A stretch of 49,200 bases of DNA, from contig JAFTME010000023.1 of assembly GCA_017452545.1 (NCBI GenBank), positions 1 to 49,200 on the forward strand, read 5' to 3'. Within the stretch, counting starts at the first letter, position 1; every line of letters begins with the position of its first letter. Source of the DNA: Clostridia bacterium. Its GTDB lineage: Bacteria; Bacillota; Clostridia; Oscillospirales; CAG-272. Both the position numbers and the translations under genes were made by a program. Below, piece by piece: positions 7,445 through 15,781 of the stretch. The notes beneath the pieces were generated by a model. The model searched no databases. It saw only the letters and a list, made by a program, of their open reading frames with translations, and was not told where the DNA came from.

Positions 7445-8488
7445 ATGATCCGCTTTGAAAACGATTACAGCGAGGGCGCACATCCGCTTGTGATGGCAGC
7501 GCTCAACGAGACCAATCTGATGCAGACACCCGGCTACGGTGTTGACCCCATTTGCGACCGTGCGAGAGCACGCATCCGCGCGCTTTGTGCGTGCGAGAAT
7601 GCCGACGTACATTTTCTCGTCGGCGGCACGCAGACCAACGCCACGCTGATCTGCGCGGCGTTGCGCCCGCACCAGGGAGCGGTGGCTGCCGTAACGGGGC
7701 ACATTGCCGTACACGAGTCCGGTGCGATCGAGGCTACGGGGCACAAGGTGCTCACGCTACCCTCCGACGACGGTAAGATCACGGCGGCGCAGGTCGAAGC
7801 GCTGCTGCAGGCACATTGGAGCGATACGACGCACGAGCACATGGTACAGCCGGGGATGGTCTACATCTCCCAGCCGACCGAAAACGGAACGGTCTACACA
7901 ACCGACGAGCTGGACGCCCTCTACCGCGTATGCCGCGAGGCAGGCATTTATCTTTACGTGGACGGCGCACGCCTTGCATATGCGCTGGAGAGCGAGGCTT
8001 GCGGCATGACGCTGCCCGAGCTCTGTGCGCGCTGCGATGCCTTTTACATCGGCGGCACCAAGGTCGGTGCGTTGTTCGGCGAGGCGCTGGTACTGACCAA
8101 CGATGCCATCAAGCGGGATTTCCGCTACATTCTCAAGCAGCACGGCGGTATGCTGGCAAAGGGCAGACTGCTGGGCGTGCAGTTTGACGCGCTGCTTGGC
8201 GACGGTCTGTATTTTGAGATCGGTCGTCACGCAAATGCACTGGCGTTGCGCCTGCGCGCTGCACTGGAGGAGCTGGGCGTTTCGATGCGATACGATTCTC
8301 CCACCAACCAGCAGTTCCCCATTCTGCCCGACAGCGTGCTGGAGCAGCTCAAGGAGAACTACGCCTATTCCTACTGGGAGCGTGTGGACGAGACGCACTC
8401 TGCTGTCCGCTTCTGCATGAGTTGGGCAACGACCGAGGCCCAGGTGGACGCCCTGATCGCCGATCTGCGTGCGCTGCTGCAGAAATAA
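7445..8488 (+). CDS. ltaE: Low-specificity L-threonine aldolase, PLP-dependent
   Basis: The 347-residue protein begins MIRFENDYSEGAHPLVM. The ATG at 7445 is chosen over the in-frame ATG at 7430 because the GAAAGGA site lies between them. It belongs to the beta-eliminating lyase/threonine aldolase fold: a glycine-rich cofactor loop (FLVGGTQTNATLI), the Asp that contacts the pyridine ring (LYVDGARLAYAL) and the Schiff-base Lys (YIGGTKVGALFGEA) are visible. It cleaves L-threonine or L-allo-threonine to glycine and acetaldehyde. It heads a plus-strand run of four closely spaced genes ending with tmcAL. Confidence 0.92.
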   Translation: MIRFENDYSEGAHPLVMAALNETNLMQTPGYGVDPICDRARARIRALCACENADVHFLVGGTQTNATLICAALRPHQGAVAAVTGHIAVHESGAIEATGHKVLTLPSDDGKITAAQVEALLQAHWSDTTHEHMVQPGMVYISQPTENGTVYTTDELDALYRVCREAGIYLYVDGARLAYALESEACGMTLPELCARCDAFYIGGTKVGALFGEALVLTNDAIKRDFRYILKQHGGMLAKGRLLGVQFDALLGDGLYFEIGRHANALALRLRAALEELGVSMRYDSPTNQQFPILPDSVLEQLKENYAYSYWERVDETHSAVRFCMSWATTEAQVDALIADLRALLQK

Positions 8489-8498
8489 GAGGGGCGAT

Positions 8499-9032
8499 AT
8501 GAGCGAGATCATCTCTCACAAGCAGGCAGCGCTGGCTCTGTTTGAGCAGGGCTGCCAATGCGCCCAAGCAACGCTCGGCGCCTTTTGCGATCGTACGGGC
8601 TTGTCCGTTGAGGACGCCATGGGGCTTGCCGCCTCGTTTGGCGGCGGCATGGCGCGGATGCGCGAGGTCTGTGGGGCGCTTTCGGGTATTCTGATGGCGG
8701 CGGGGCTGATATTTGCCCGCACCGCGCCCGGTGGCGGCAGCAAGGACGAGCACTACCGACTGACACAGTATCTGTCCGCGCAATTCATGCGCCGCGTGGG
8801 CAGCATTTATTGTTACCGCCTTTTGAACATCCCGCACGCGGCACAGATCCCCGTCAGCACGCCGCGCACCCCCGCTTTTTACGCCGATCGCAGCGCCTGC
8901 ATGGCTGCCATCTGCGCAGCGACAGAGGTGCTGGATGAAGCACTGGCGGCTGCGGAAAACGGCACGCTGCAAGAAAAAATCACCCTCGAGGCCGCCGCCG
9001 CAACGACGGCATATCTGAACGAGCAAGCATGA
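8499..9032 (+). CDS. C_GCAxxG_C_C family redox-type protein
   Basis: The 177-residue protein starts at the ATG at 8499 (MSEIISHKQAALALFEQG), 10 bp after ltaE, with AGAGGGG upstream. The family signature of spaced cysteines is seen as EQGCQCAQATLGAFCD, the glycine-rich GGGMARMREVCGALSG and a later cysteine pair (IYCYRLL and RSACMAAI). The family is often annotated as a putative redox-active or metal-binding protein of unknown function. Its stop overlaps the next ATG by 4 bp (ATGA), which indicates coupling with the HAD gene. Confidence 0.85.
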   Translation: MSEIISHKQAALALFEQGCQCAQATLGAFCDRTGLSVEDAMGLAASFGGGMARMREVCGALSGILMAAGLIFARTAPGGGSKDEHYRLTQYLSAQFMRRVGSIYCYRLLNIPHAAQIPVSTPRTPAFYADRSACMAAICAATEVLDEALAAAENGTLQEKITLEAAAATTAYLNEQA

Positions 9033-9712
9033 TCAGGCATATCATTTTTGATGCATACGGAACGCTGATCTCGACGGGAGACGGCTCGATTCGTGCCACA
9101 CAGCGCATCTGGCAGCGGCACGATGCCCGAGCGGATGCTACCGCCATCTACAGAGAATGGAAGCGCTATCACCGGGAGCATATCGACACGCTCACGGCAT
9201 TTGTACCCGAGCGGGAGATCTTTGTCCGCGATCTGCAGCGACTGTATGATGCGCACGGCATCCGAGGGGATGCAGCGGCAGACATCACCCCCATGCTCGA
9301 CTCGCAATACCACCGAGCTCTGTTTGATGAAACACGAGAGGTGCTCGACGCGCTGCGAGAGCAATACGACATTGCCATTGGCTCGACGACGGACACCGCC
9401 CCGCTGCTCGACAATCTAAAGCGAGGGAATTTGCATATTGATCACATTTTCACATCAGAAAGCCTGAGGGTCTATAAACCGAACCCCACATTTTATACCG
9501 CTATTCTCGCCGCCATGGGCTGGTCTGCCGATGAAACGCTGTTCGTCGGTGACTCACTGACGGACGACGTTGCAGGACCCAAGCGTGTAGGTATGCACGC
9601 CGTTTTGCTTGATCGCAACAGCCGTCACACGGGCACGTCTTTGCCCACAGCCCCCGATGCCATCATTCAACATCTCAAGCAACTGAAGGATATCATTTCT
9701 GCCATATCGTAA
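9029..9712 (+). CDS. HAD-superfamily hydrolase, subfamily IA
   Basis: The 227-residue protein overlaps the preceding gene by 4 bp. HAD motifs are all present: nucleophile D8 in IIFDAYGTL, motif II S/T in IAIGSTTDT, the motif III Lys in RVYKPNPTF and the acidic motif IV in FVGDSLTDDVAGPKRVG. A helical cap lies between motifs I and II. The residue two after the nucleophile is Tyr (DxYGT) instead of the usual general-acid Asp of phosphatases. This is the pattern of L-2-haloacid dehalogenases and of several uncharacterised HAD proteins. The true substrate cannot be read from sequence. Confidence 0.88.
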   Translation: MIRHIIFDAYGTLISTGDGSIRATQRIWQRHDARADATAIYREWKRYHREHIDTLTAFVPEREIFVRDLQRLYDAHGIRGDAAADITPMLDSQYHRALFDETREVLDALREQYDIAIGSTTDTAPLLDNLKRGNLHIDHIFTSESLRVYKPNPTFYTAILAAMGWSADETLFVGDSLTDDVAGPKRVGMHAVLLDRNSRHTGTSLPTAPDAIIQHLKQLKDIISAIS

Positions 9713-9739
9713 TACCAGCATTGCAAAAGGAGCTCCGTT

Positions 9740-10948
9740 ATGCAAAAACCACGCGCCGTTGCCATTATATGTGAATACAACCCCTACCACGCGGGGCACG
9801 CGCACCAGTTGGCGGCGGCGCGCCGTGACACCGGCGCCTCGGTGGTGATCGCCGTGATGAGCGAGCACGCCACGCAACGGGGAGAGCTTGCCATTGCGGA
9901 CGGTTACGTGCGCGCAGAGGCAGCTGCTCGCTGCGGCGCGGATATCGTTGTGGGGCTTCCCTTTCCCTACTCCTGTGCTTCGGCAGAGTTTTTTGCAGGG
10001 GCAGGCGTGACGATCGCATCCGCGCTGGGTGCCGACGCGCTGCATTTCGGCAGCGAGTGCGGCGATATTGACGTACTGCGCCGCGTGGCTGCGCGACTCA
10101 GCTCCCCCTTATTTATCGAGCAGCTGACGGAGTTTCAATCTGCGCATCCCGCGCTTGGTATTATGGAATGTCGGGAGCAGGTATACCGTGCCTGCTATAA
10201 AGAGGCACTGCCCTCCGGCTCCAACGATCTGCTCGGTCTTGCCTATCTGGCGGCGATCGAACGTCAGAGCTTATCGATGATCGCGCTGACCTGTCAGCGT
10301 CGCGGTCAGGCCTACAACGACACCTCCGCCCCCGATGCCTCCCGTTATCCCTCGGCCTCTGCGCTGCGCGCGCTTTGGACGCGGTCAAGCGTTGAATCGT
10401 TGCGGAGGCATCTGCCCTCCCCCGCACTCGCCGTGCTGGAGGACGCCGTCGCACGCGGCATCGCGCCCCTTCTCGACGAACGAATCGGCAACGCGCTCAT
10501 CGCCCATTTCCGCACGGCCGGTCCCGATGCGCTTGCCCAATGTGCCGAGCTGGAGGGTGGACTTGCGGCGCGGCTGATCGAGGCGGCGCGCAACGCGACC
10601 GATCTTACTTCGCTGCACGAGGCAGCGGCAACCCGTCGTTATACCAACGCGCGGATCCGCCGTGCGCTGCTGTACGGGCTTTGCGACGTGCGGGAGAGCG
10701 ACGTGCGCACACCGCCCGCATACGTGCGCTTACTCGCCGCAACTCGCGCGGGCTGCGCTTATCTTGCCACTATACGCAAAAGCTGCACGCTGCCCATTCT
10801 GACCAAGCCGTCGGATCTTCCGAGCGGCAAGGCAGCTGCCCGTCAAAGAGCGATCGAACAGCGCCTTGAGGCTTATCTGACACTCGCCTACCCGACGCCG
10901 CAGCCCGCGGCTTACCTGCTTCGACAGCATCCGTGGGTAGAAAAATAA
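9740..10948 (+). CDS. tmcAL: tRNA(Met) cytidine acetate ligase TmcAL (YlbM family)
   Basis: The 402-residue protein starts at the ATG at 9740 after AAAAGGAG. Its N-terminus carries the nucleotidyltransferase-like motif VAIICEYNPYHAGHAHQL, where the HxGH signature binds ATP. VMSEHATQRGELAI and PSGSNDLLGLAYL are further conserved blocks. In Bacillus subtilis TmcAL uses acetate and ATP to make N4-acetylcytidine at the wobble position of elongator tRNA(Met). The length matches the family (about 400 residues). It ends the four-gene run that began with ltaE; 27 bp separate it from the HAD gene. Confidence 0.93.
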   Translation: MQKPRAVAIICEYNPYHAGHAHQLAAARRDTGASVVIAVMSEHATQRGELAIADGYVRAEAAARCGADIVVGLPFPYSCASAEFFAGAGVTIASALGADALHFGSECGDIDVLRRVAARLSSPLFIEQLTEFQSAHPALGIMECREQVYRACYKEALPSGSNDLLGLAYLAAIERQSLSMIALTCQRRGQAYNDTSAPDASRYPSASALRALWTRSSVESLRRHLPSPALAVLEDAVARGIAPLLDERIGNALIAHFRTAGPDALAQCAELEGGLAARLIEAARNATDLTSLHEAAATRRYTNARIRRALLYGLCDVRESDVRTPPAYVRLLAATRAGCAYLATIRKSCTLPILTKPSDLPSGKAAARQRAIEQRLEAYLTLAYPTPQPAAYLLRQHPWVEK

Positions 10949-10988
10949 GGAGTGTGCGACTTTATTGCGCAAAAGAAGCCTGCGCCCC

Positions 10989-11017
10989 TTGACTTTTGAC
11001 TATAATTGTGCTATACT
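10989..11017 (+). promoter_or_regulatory. Promoter for the small gene at 11076
   Basis: TTGACT (10989-10994), a 17-nt spacer and TATACT (11012-11017), 59 bp before the start codon. Confidence 0.8.
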
Positions 11018-11075
11018 AATATGGAATATAATGAAGATTGAATATGCTGCGCTCGCGCGGCAGAAGGAGTATACA

Positions 11076-11360
11076 ATGGCAAACGAAGTCAGCGGAAAAT
11101 ATCTGGAATTCCAGAACAAGCCTCTCGTGCGCGAGGGCGACACCATCTGCTACGGTGATATGAACGAAAAATGCATTCTGATCATGGAGATCCTGTCCTA
11201 CAAGGACGTTGACGGCAAAAAGCTGCCCGACAAGATCATGATCCAGATTATCGATTCCAAAAACCCCAACCGCATCATCCGTCAGGGCTCGTACAACGGG
11301 CTGCACGATGCCTTCGGTATGGGACTGATCTGGCTGGATCAGGCGCTGCAGCAGGCTTGA
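11076..11360 (+). CDS. Small conserved protein of unknown function
   Basis: The 94-residue protein begins MANEVSGKYLEFQNKPLVR at the ATG at 11076, with AGAAGGAG 8 nt upstream. It has no signal peptide or membrane segment. The sequence alternates charged and hydrophobic residues (ILIMEILSYKDVDGKKLPDK, MIQIIDSKNP) and ends in an amphipathic helix (MGLIWLDQALQQA), suggesting a small soluble alpha/beta fold. I recall similar short proteins in many Clostridia but none with an assigned function. It is a single-gene transcription unit with its own near-consensus promoter and a strong terminator. Confidence 0.8.
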   Translation: MANEVSGKYLEFQNKPLVREGDTICYGDMNEKCILIMEILSYKDVDGKKLPDKIMIQIIDSKNPNRIIRQGSYNGLHDAFGMGLIWLDQALQQA

Positions 11361-11376
11361 TCCCCGCAATCGATAA

Positions 11377-11412
11377 AACGGAGAAACGACAATGTCGCTT
11401 CTCCGTTTTTTT
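11377..11412 (+). terminator. Rho-independent terminator after the 94-residue gene
   Basis: AACGGAGAAACGAC (11377-11390) pairs with GTCGCTTCTCCGTT (11394-11407) with one mismatch, and a run of T follows to 11412. Confidence 0.9.
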
Positions 11413-11422
11413 ATTATACCTC

Positions 11423-11452
11423 TTGACAGGCAAACCTTTTATCCGCTATAAT
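11423..11452 (+). promoter_or_regulatory. Promoter for the gene at 11488
   Basis: TTGACA (11423-11428), an 18-nt spacer and TATAAT (11447-11452), immediately after the preceding terminator and 35 bp before the start codon. Confidence 0.85.
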
Positions 11453-11487
11453 TACCTTGACAAAACATTCGACGGGAGGAGACCGTT

Positions 11488-13389
11488 ATGAACCGCATTC
11501 TTATCCTTGGCACGGCACAAAGTGACCTTGCTTCGCTCATCCTGTCCCATTGCGACGGAGCCGTCTGCTGTGCCGTCGATGCCATTGACGCTTCTTTTGA
11601 AGAATTCGACGCACTGTGCATCCTCGGCGGAGACAGAGAAGCTCCTCTGGTGCTCTCCGCCCCCATACGCTGCGCAGTGGAGCAAATGCGTGCGGCCGAA
11701 AAACCGGTGTTCTGTGAATTCGTCGCGTCAGTCGGCAGTGTTTATTCCGACAAGCCCTTGCCGACCACACACCACCGTCTGCTGTACGGCACCGATGGCA
11801 CCTTTGCCGATCTGCGCTGCGGCGACGTGCTGGATGCGCACTACAACGAGCGCATTCCGTATTATTTCATCCCCGCGACAGCCAAAAATATCTTGACCTA
11901 TCACGACTATCTGTGTGCACACGATCACCTTGATGTTTCCGAGGCGCTTTTGTGCAGCGGTTCCCCTGCGTTGTGGATGCTTGACGACACGACACTGCTG
12001 GCCTCCTTCCGCCTTTGTAATTTCAACCGTGCCCGTTTTGCGCCTCGTGATCATTGGCAGCCTGTCATCTCGGGTATCGTCACCCATTTGGCCGGTGAGA
12101 TCGTACCACTCACCTTCCCCGCGCCCCGCATCACACACGCAACAGCGTGTACCGTCACCTGTGCGGCTGATACCGATGCTACCGTCGCACGCGGATTACG
12201 ATGGTTTTCAGCCGCCGGCATACTCAAGAACAACGGCTTGCTGGGCGTTCACGAGGGATACTCTCATCACATCCGAGCACGCGATGGCGCGCAGCTGCGT
12301 GCTGATCAGATCCGTACCGACTGTACCGGTGAGGTTGGCGGTGCCTTTGCACTGGACCACCTCATCACAGGGCACGAACACAGTCACAGCGTCTATCAAG
12401 CAACCGCACATTTTTGCTTCACCTATATGCAATGCAAGGAGGACGAGCACCGCGGCATGATTCGCTGGAGCGAGATGGCGTGGGAAACCTGCTATCAGGA
12501 CGACGTGGCACGTGCCATTCTTCCAACGCTGCTGTACCACAATTTCGGTGGGAACACGCCTCACTTTGACGAAGCGGTAGATGCACTGCGCTACATGGCC
12601 GATACTACGGGTGAGGACGGTCTTCGCGTCTTCCGCACCGACTGCTGTAATCTGTCTGCTGCTTACCGCGAGCAGCTGAGGCAGGCAGGCATCGGAATCC
12701 CCTGTGCTCACTATAACGCCTATTATCACGCCGCGCTGCTGCTGGCAACGCGCGGCGGTGCCGACCGTTGCTTTGCCGATCTTGCCGTACGAGGACTGGA
12801 ATCCATCATGGCACTCTACCCCGACACGCGGCGAGAAACCAGCGAAACCGAGGAAATGTGTCGCCTCGTCCTACCACTGGCTTTGCTCTACGAATACACG
12901 GGTGAGCAGCGCCACTACGACATGCTCTGCCGCGTAACAGAGGATCTTGCTCGCGTGCAGCATCCCTCGGGCGGCTATGCCGAGTGGGATACCGGATACC
13001 GTGCCGCCTGCGCCCGTAACGACCGCGGCGAGTGTGCCCTGCTCGCCAACAACGGCGATCCTGTCGCGGATCTGCTCTACTCCAACAACTGGCTGCCGCT
13101 CGGCTTTGCGTATGCGTATATGGTCACGGGTGAGCAGCACTTCCACCAAAAATGGTGTGAGATCGCCGCCTTTCTGCTGCGCTGCCAGCTGCAAAGCGAT
13201 GACCCACTGCTGGACGGTGCCTGGACACGCGCCATGGATATGAATCGCATGGAGAGCTACGGTGTACCGCACGACGTCGGCTGGGCGCCCTGCTGCATCG
13301 AAAGCGGCTGGACCGTAGCGGAAATTCTGATGGGACTGCAATTCATGCATGTGGCGGAAAAGCAACGCCGTAGTGCGTCTGCACAATAA
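11488..13389 (+). CDS. Unrecognised 633-residue protein, amidotransferase-like N-terminus plus helical-toroid glycosidase-like C-terminus
   Basis: The start at 11488 has GGGAGGAG 7 nt upstream. I cannot name the family. Residues 1 to about 115 look like an alpha/beta domain of the class I amidotransferase/ThuA kind (DALCILGGDREAPL, EKPVFCEFVASVGS). From about residue 215 the protein is rich in helices and aromatic/acidic pairs, as in six-hairpin (alpha/alpha)6 glycosidases or lyases. Examples are MIRWSEMAWETCYQDD, ALLYEYTGEQRHYDML, HPSGGYAEWDTGY, LYSNNWLPLGFAYAY and a C-terminal GVPHDVGWAPCCIESGWTV. There is no signal peptide. A sugar-processing role is inference from fold only. It is monocistronic and convergent with a DUF4838 lipoprotein gene. 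Confidence 0.7.
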   Translation: MNRILILGTAQSDLASLILSHCDGAVCCAVDAIDASFEEFDALCILGGDREAPLVLSAPIRCAVEQMRAAEKPVFCEFVASVGSVYSDKPLPTTHHRLLYGTDGTFADLRCGDVLDAHYNERIPYYFIPATAKNILTYHDYLCAHDHLDVSEALLCSGSPALWMLDDTTLLASFRLCNFNRARFAPRDHWQPVISGIVTHLAGEIVPLTFPAPRITHATACTVTCAADTDATVARGLRWFSAAGILKNNGLLGVHEGYSHHIRARDGAQLRADQIRTDCTGEVGGAFALDHLITGHEHSHSVYQATAHFCFTYMQCKEDEHRGMIRWSEMAWETCYQDDVARAILPTLLYHNFGGNTPHFDEAVDALRYMADTTGEDGLRVFRTDCCNLSAAYREQLRQAGIGIPCAHYNAYYHAALLLATRGGADRCFADLAVRGLESIMALYPDTRRETSETEEMCRLVLPLALLYEYTGEQRHYDMLCRVTEDLARVQHPSGGYAEWDTGYRAACARNDRGECALLANNGDPVADLLYSNNWLPLGFAYAYMVTGEQHFHQKWCEIAAFLLRCQLQSDDPLLDGAWTRAMDMNRMESYGVPHDVGWAPCCIESGWTVAEILMGLQFMHVAEKQRRSASAQ

Positions 13390-13438
13390 AACTTGACACG
13401 CTGATTTTTGGTGGTATCCCTAATATAACCATTGATTG

Positions 13439-13470
13439 CCCACCCGCATAGCGGGTGGGTATTTGTTTTG
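13439..13470 (+). terminator. Terminator for the gene at 11488
   Basis: CCCACCCGC (13439-13447) and GCGGGTGGG (13451-13459) form a perfect 9-bp stem with an ATA loop, followed by TATTTGTTTTG. It lies 50 bp after the stop codon. Confidence 0.85.
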
Positions 13471-13503
13471 TGCGTTGCGCTCAACGGCCCAAAGGCATTA
13501 AAA

Positions 13504-13537
13504 GGAGCTGCTGCAAGCACGTGCTCGCAGCAGCTCC
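13504..13537 (-). terminator. Terminator for the DUF4838 gene
   Basis: On the minus strand an 11-bp perfect stem (GGAGCTGCTGC with GCAGCAGCTCC) closes a 12-nt loop and is followed by TTTTAATG, 10 bp after the stop codon at 13547. The loop contains a second palindrome (GAGCACGTGCTT). Confidence 0.85.
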
Positions 13538-13546
13538 AAAGCTTAT

Positions 13547-15706
13547 TCAGAACCATTTGTCGGGATTTGCCTGATAGTTTTTCACCGTAGCAAAACTACC
13601 CGAACCCTCTTGGTAACGAATACCCAAGCCGGTCGCCTTCTCGCAAATCGCCCGATTAAATTGCTCGTAGGCGGGAAGCAGCTCTGCCTTCAGAACATGA
13701 TTCCCCACCTTCGCAACAAGGGATTTGATTTTTGTGCTCGACAGAGATGAATGTTCTTCCAAATACGCCTCGCACAGGAATTGAATATTCGCAACAACGG
13801 CAGAATTGACGGCGTCGCGGTAATAGGATTCCAGCAGATCCAGTTGGACGGTCGCCTGTTCAATTGCCTTGCGCTGCTCGTCGGTCTCAGCCAATTCCGA
13901 AGCCTCGGCAAACAGGGCACGTCCGCGCTCCAAAAGCTCGCTCGACACGGTGACCGTCTCGTAATACTGATAGTAGGGCGTCCAATCCGTGCTCTCGTAA
14001 TTTTCGATCATGTCCAGCGTCAGATCGCTCGGCAGTCCCTTGGTGCCAACGTCCACCGTGTGCCTGCTCTTGTTTACAAACATCTTCATGTCCAAGCCCC
14101 AGTGGAAACAGGTGCTCTCGGTCATATCCTCGGCAAGATCCAAAAATTCACGGAGCTTTCCGCCGCCGGGGCCGTAAACACCCACAAGAAATTCATCCAT
14201 GTGCGTGTAGAATTCCTTGTTCGTCATCAAGGGATCCCAAAGGATCTTTGAGGTCAGATATGCGCGCAGCTCGGCGAACTCGCCGCTCTTGCCCTGGTAA
14301 GCCCCCTGCGCGAAAACGCCTCTGACGTTATTGTCCTGATAATAATATGCATTGTTCAGAAGCGAATTGAAGTTGGGATAGATCTGGTTATACTGGTGGA
14401 AGCAGGTGTTGTAATCCCAAATATAGACGTTCTTGCAAATCTCTCCCCACGCCTCCAGACAATCGGCCAGCGGCAGGATGGTTCCGTCCAGGCTGGAGGC
14501 ATACTTGTGAATCGTTCCGCCCCAGCATCTGTCCTCTACGGTATGAGAGCTGCAGCCCGTCACGTGGCACAGACGGACGATGACGTTGTCCTCAGCCACG
14601 GTCATAGTCGGTGCGCTGGCGGTTTGCAGATAGGCAAAGGTATCGATATATACGTTCGGATAGTCCTTGGCGACGTCGCGGGCGATGGCGTTGACAAAGC
14701 GAAGCATCGTGCCGGAATAGTGTCCGCCTTCTTCCTCATATACCGCCACGCATTCGTCACACATGCACCAAACGACGTTATCGTTTTGCGTAATGGAGAT
14801 CATGTAGGCGTCGGGCTCCTTCTCCAGCAGTCCTCGCGTATAATCGATCGCCAGCTGCAGCACGTCGGGATTGGTCAGGCAAAGGGAGCCTTGATCTCTG
14901 CGAACACCGTTCCAAGCAAAATATTCGGGATGCTCAGCATAATACACATCGGGGCTGCAGAACGCGGAAAACGTATGGGAAGCCGCGCCGGTATAACCGA
15001 CGACGCCACCGTAGGCATCCGATCTTTGGTTGGCTATGTTGGCGTTCACCTTGCGCTTGACCGCGATCTCATCCTTGAAGTAGTCATACCAGAACACGTT
15101 GCGGTAATCAAAATAGGGAAGCTGGCGATCCTTCTTGATAGGAGCAAGGGAGATGGTGGACTGTTCGGGCACAAGTTCGACCGTCTGCGTAAAGAAGCGG
15201 CAGCCAAGATAGGACTCCAAAAACTCATAGACTGCGTACAGGGTACCTCTCTGCTCACCGCCGACCAAGTATAGCTTTGCATTTTTCGTTTTGATCAAAA
15301 AGCCATCCGTACCAAGCTTTTCGCGGTCAAACTCGCCGTCGGTCTCACGGTTGGTCTTGCCCACGATGATCTCCTTTTCCACAGCAGCGGTGGAATCCGT
15401 AACGATGGGAAGCTCCGCACCACAGATCTGCTTGAGATACTTTTGAAGCTCGGTAGATGCCGTCACCTCGGAGGGAAACGCATTCTCACCGCGCACGATC
15501 ACGTACTCGGACACGCCCTCACTGGCCAAGATCAGCGGGGCTGCCTCCTCAGGCGCAGGCGGCGTATCGGGGGTATCCGGCGTGTCGGGCTCCTCGGGCT
15601 CCTCGGGCACCTCGGGTTCGGGGGCATCCTGACATCCTGCAAGGGACATCACAGAGAGAAGCATCAGCATTGACAAAAATAACGCTAAGAGTCTTTTTGC
15701 ATTCAT
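13547..15706 (-). CDS. DUF4838 domain lipoprotein, carbohydrate-active type
   Basis: The 719-residue protein starts at the ATG at 15706 after GGAGG. A signal peptide ends at a lipobox (SLAGC), and a low-complexity Pro/Glu/Asp/Thr linker with repeated DTP follows. Residues about 60-170 match the alpha/beta N-terminal domain found before GH20/GH67 enzymes (TELQKYLKQICGAELPIV, EIIVGKTNRE). The DUF4838 core follows, with HPEYFAWNGVRRDQGSLCLT, SITQNDNVVWCMCDECV and FVNAIARDVAKDYPNVYIDT. Many such proteins sit in glycan-utilisation loci, but the activity is not established. It is likely anchored outside the membrane, transcribed alone, with its own promoter and terminator. Confidence 0.87.
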   Translation of the reverse strand: MNAKRLLALFLSMLMLLSVMSLAGCQDAPEPEVPEEPEEPDTPDTPDTPPAPEEAAPLILASEGVSEYVIVRGENAFPSEVTASTELQKYLKQICGAELPIVTDSTAAVEKEIIVGKTNRETDGEFDREKLGTDGFLIKTKNAKLYLVGGEQRGTLYAVYEFLESYLGCRFFTQTVELVPEQSTISLAPIKKDRQLPYFDYRNVFWYDYFKDEIAVKRKVNANIANQRSDAYGGVVGYTGAASHTFSAFCSPDVYYAEHPEYFAWNGVRRDQGSLCLTNPDVLQLAIDYTRGLLEKEPDAYMISITQNDNVVWCMCDECVAVYEEEGGHYSGTMLRFVNAIARDVAKDYPNVYIDTFAYLQTASAPTMTVAEDNVIVRLCHVTGCSSHTVEDRCWGGTIHKYASSLDGTILPLADCLEAWGEICKNVYIWDYNTCFHQYNQIYPNFNSLLNNAYYYQDNNVRGVFAQGAYQGKSGEFAELRAYLTSKILWDPLMTNKEFYTHMDEFLVGVYGPGGGKLREFLDLAEDMTESTCFHWGLDMKMFVNKSRHTVDVGTKGLPSDLTLDMIENYESTDWTPYYQYYETVTVSSELLERGRALFAEASELAETDEQRKAIEQATVQLDLLESYYRDAVNSAVVANIQFLCEAYLEEHSSLSSTKIKSLVAKVGNHVLKAELLPAYEQFNRAICEKATGLGIRYQEGSGSFATVKNYQANPDKWF

Positions 15707-15729
15707 CGTAAAAGTCCTCCTTCATTGTC

Positions 15730-15744
15730 GAACAGACACTGTTC
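15730..15744 (-). promoter_or_regulatory. Possible operator dyad downstream of the DUF4838 promoter
   Basis: GAACA-GACAC-TGTTC is a 5-5-5 inverted repeat just after the expected transcription start and before the ribosome site. Its position suits a repressor operator; no regulator is identified. Confidence 0.35.
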
Positions 15745-15751
15745 TGTCTTT

Positions 15752-15781
15752 ATTATACACGATGCCCCCCGTAAAAGTCAA
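15752..15781 (-). promoter_or_regulatory. Promoter for the DUF4838 lipoprotein gene
   Basis: On the minus strand TTGACT (15781-15776), an 18-nt spacer and TATAAT (15757-15752), about 46 bp before the start codon. Confidence 0.83.

Noticed and set aside
13390..13440. Possible promoter TTGACA after the gene at 11488
   Set aside because: The nearest -10-like box is about 22 nt away, too far, and no gene follows on that strand.
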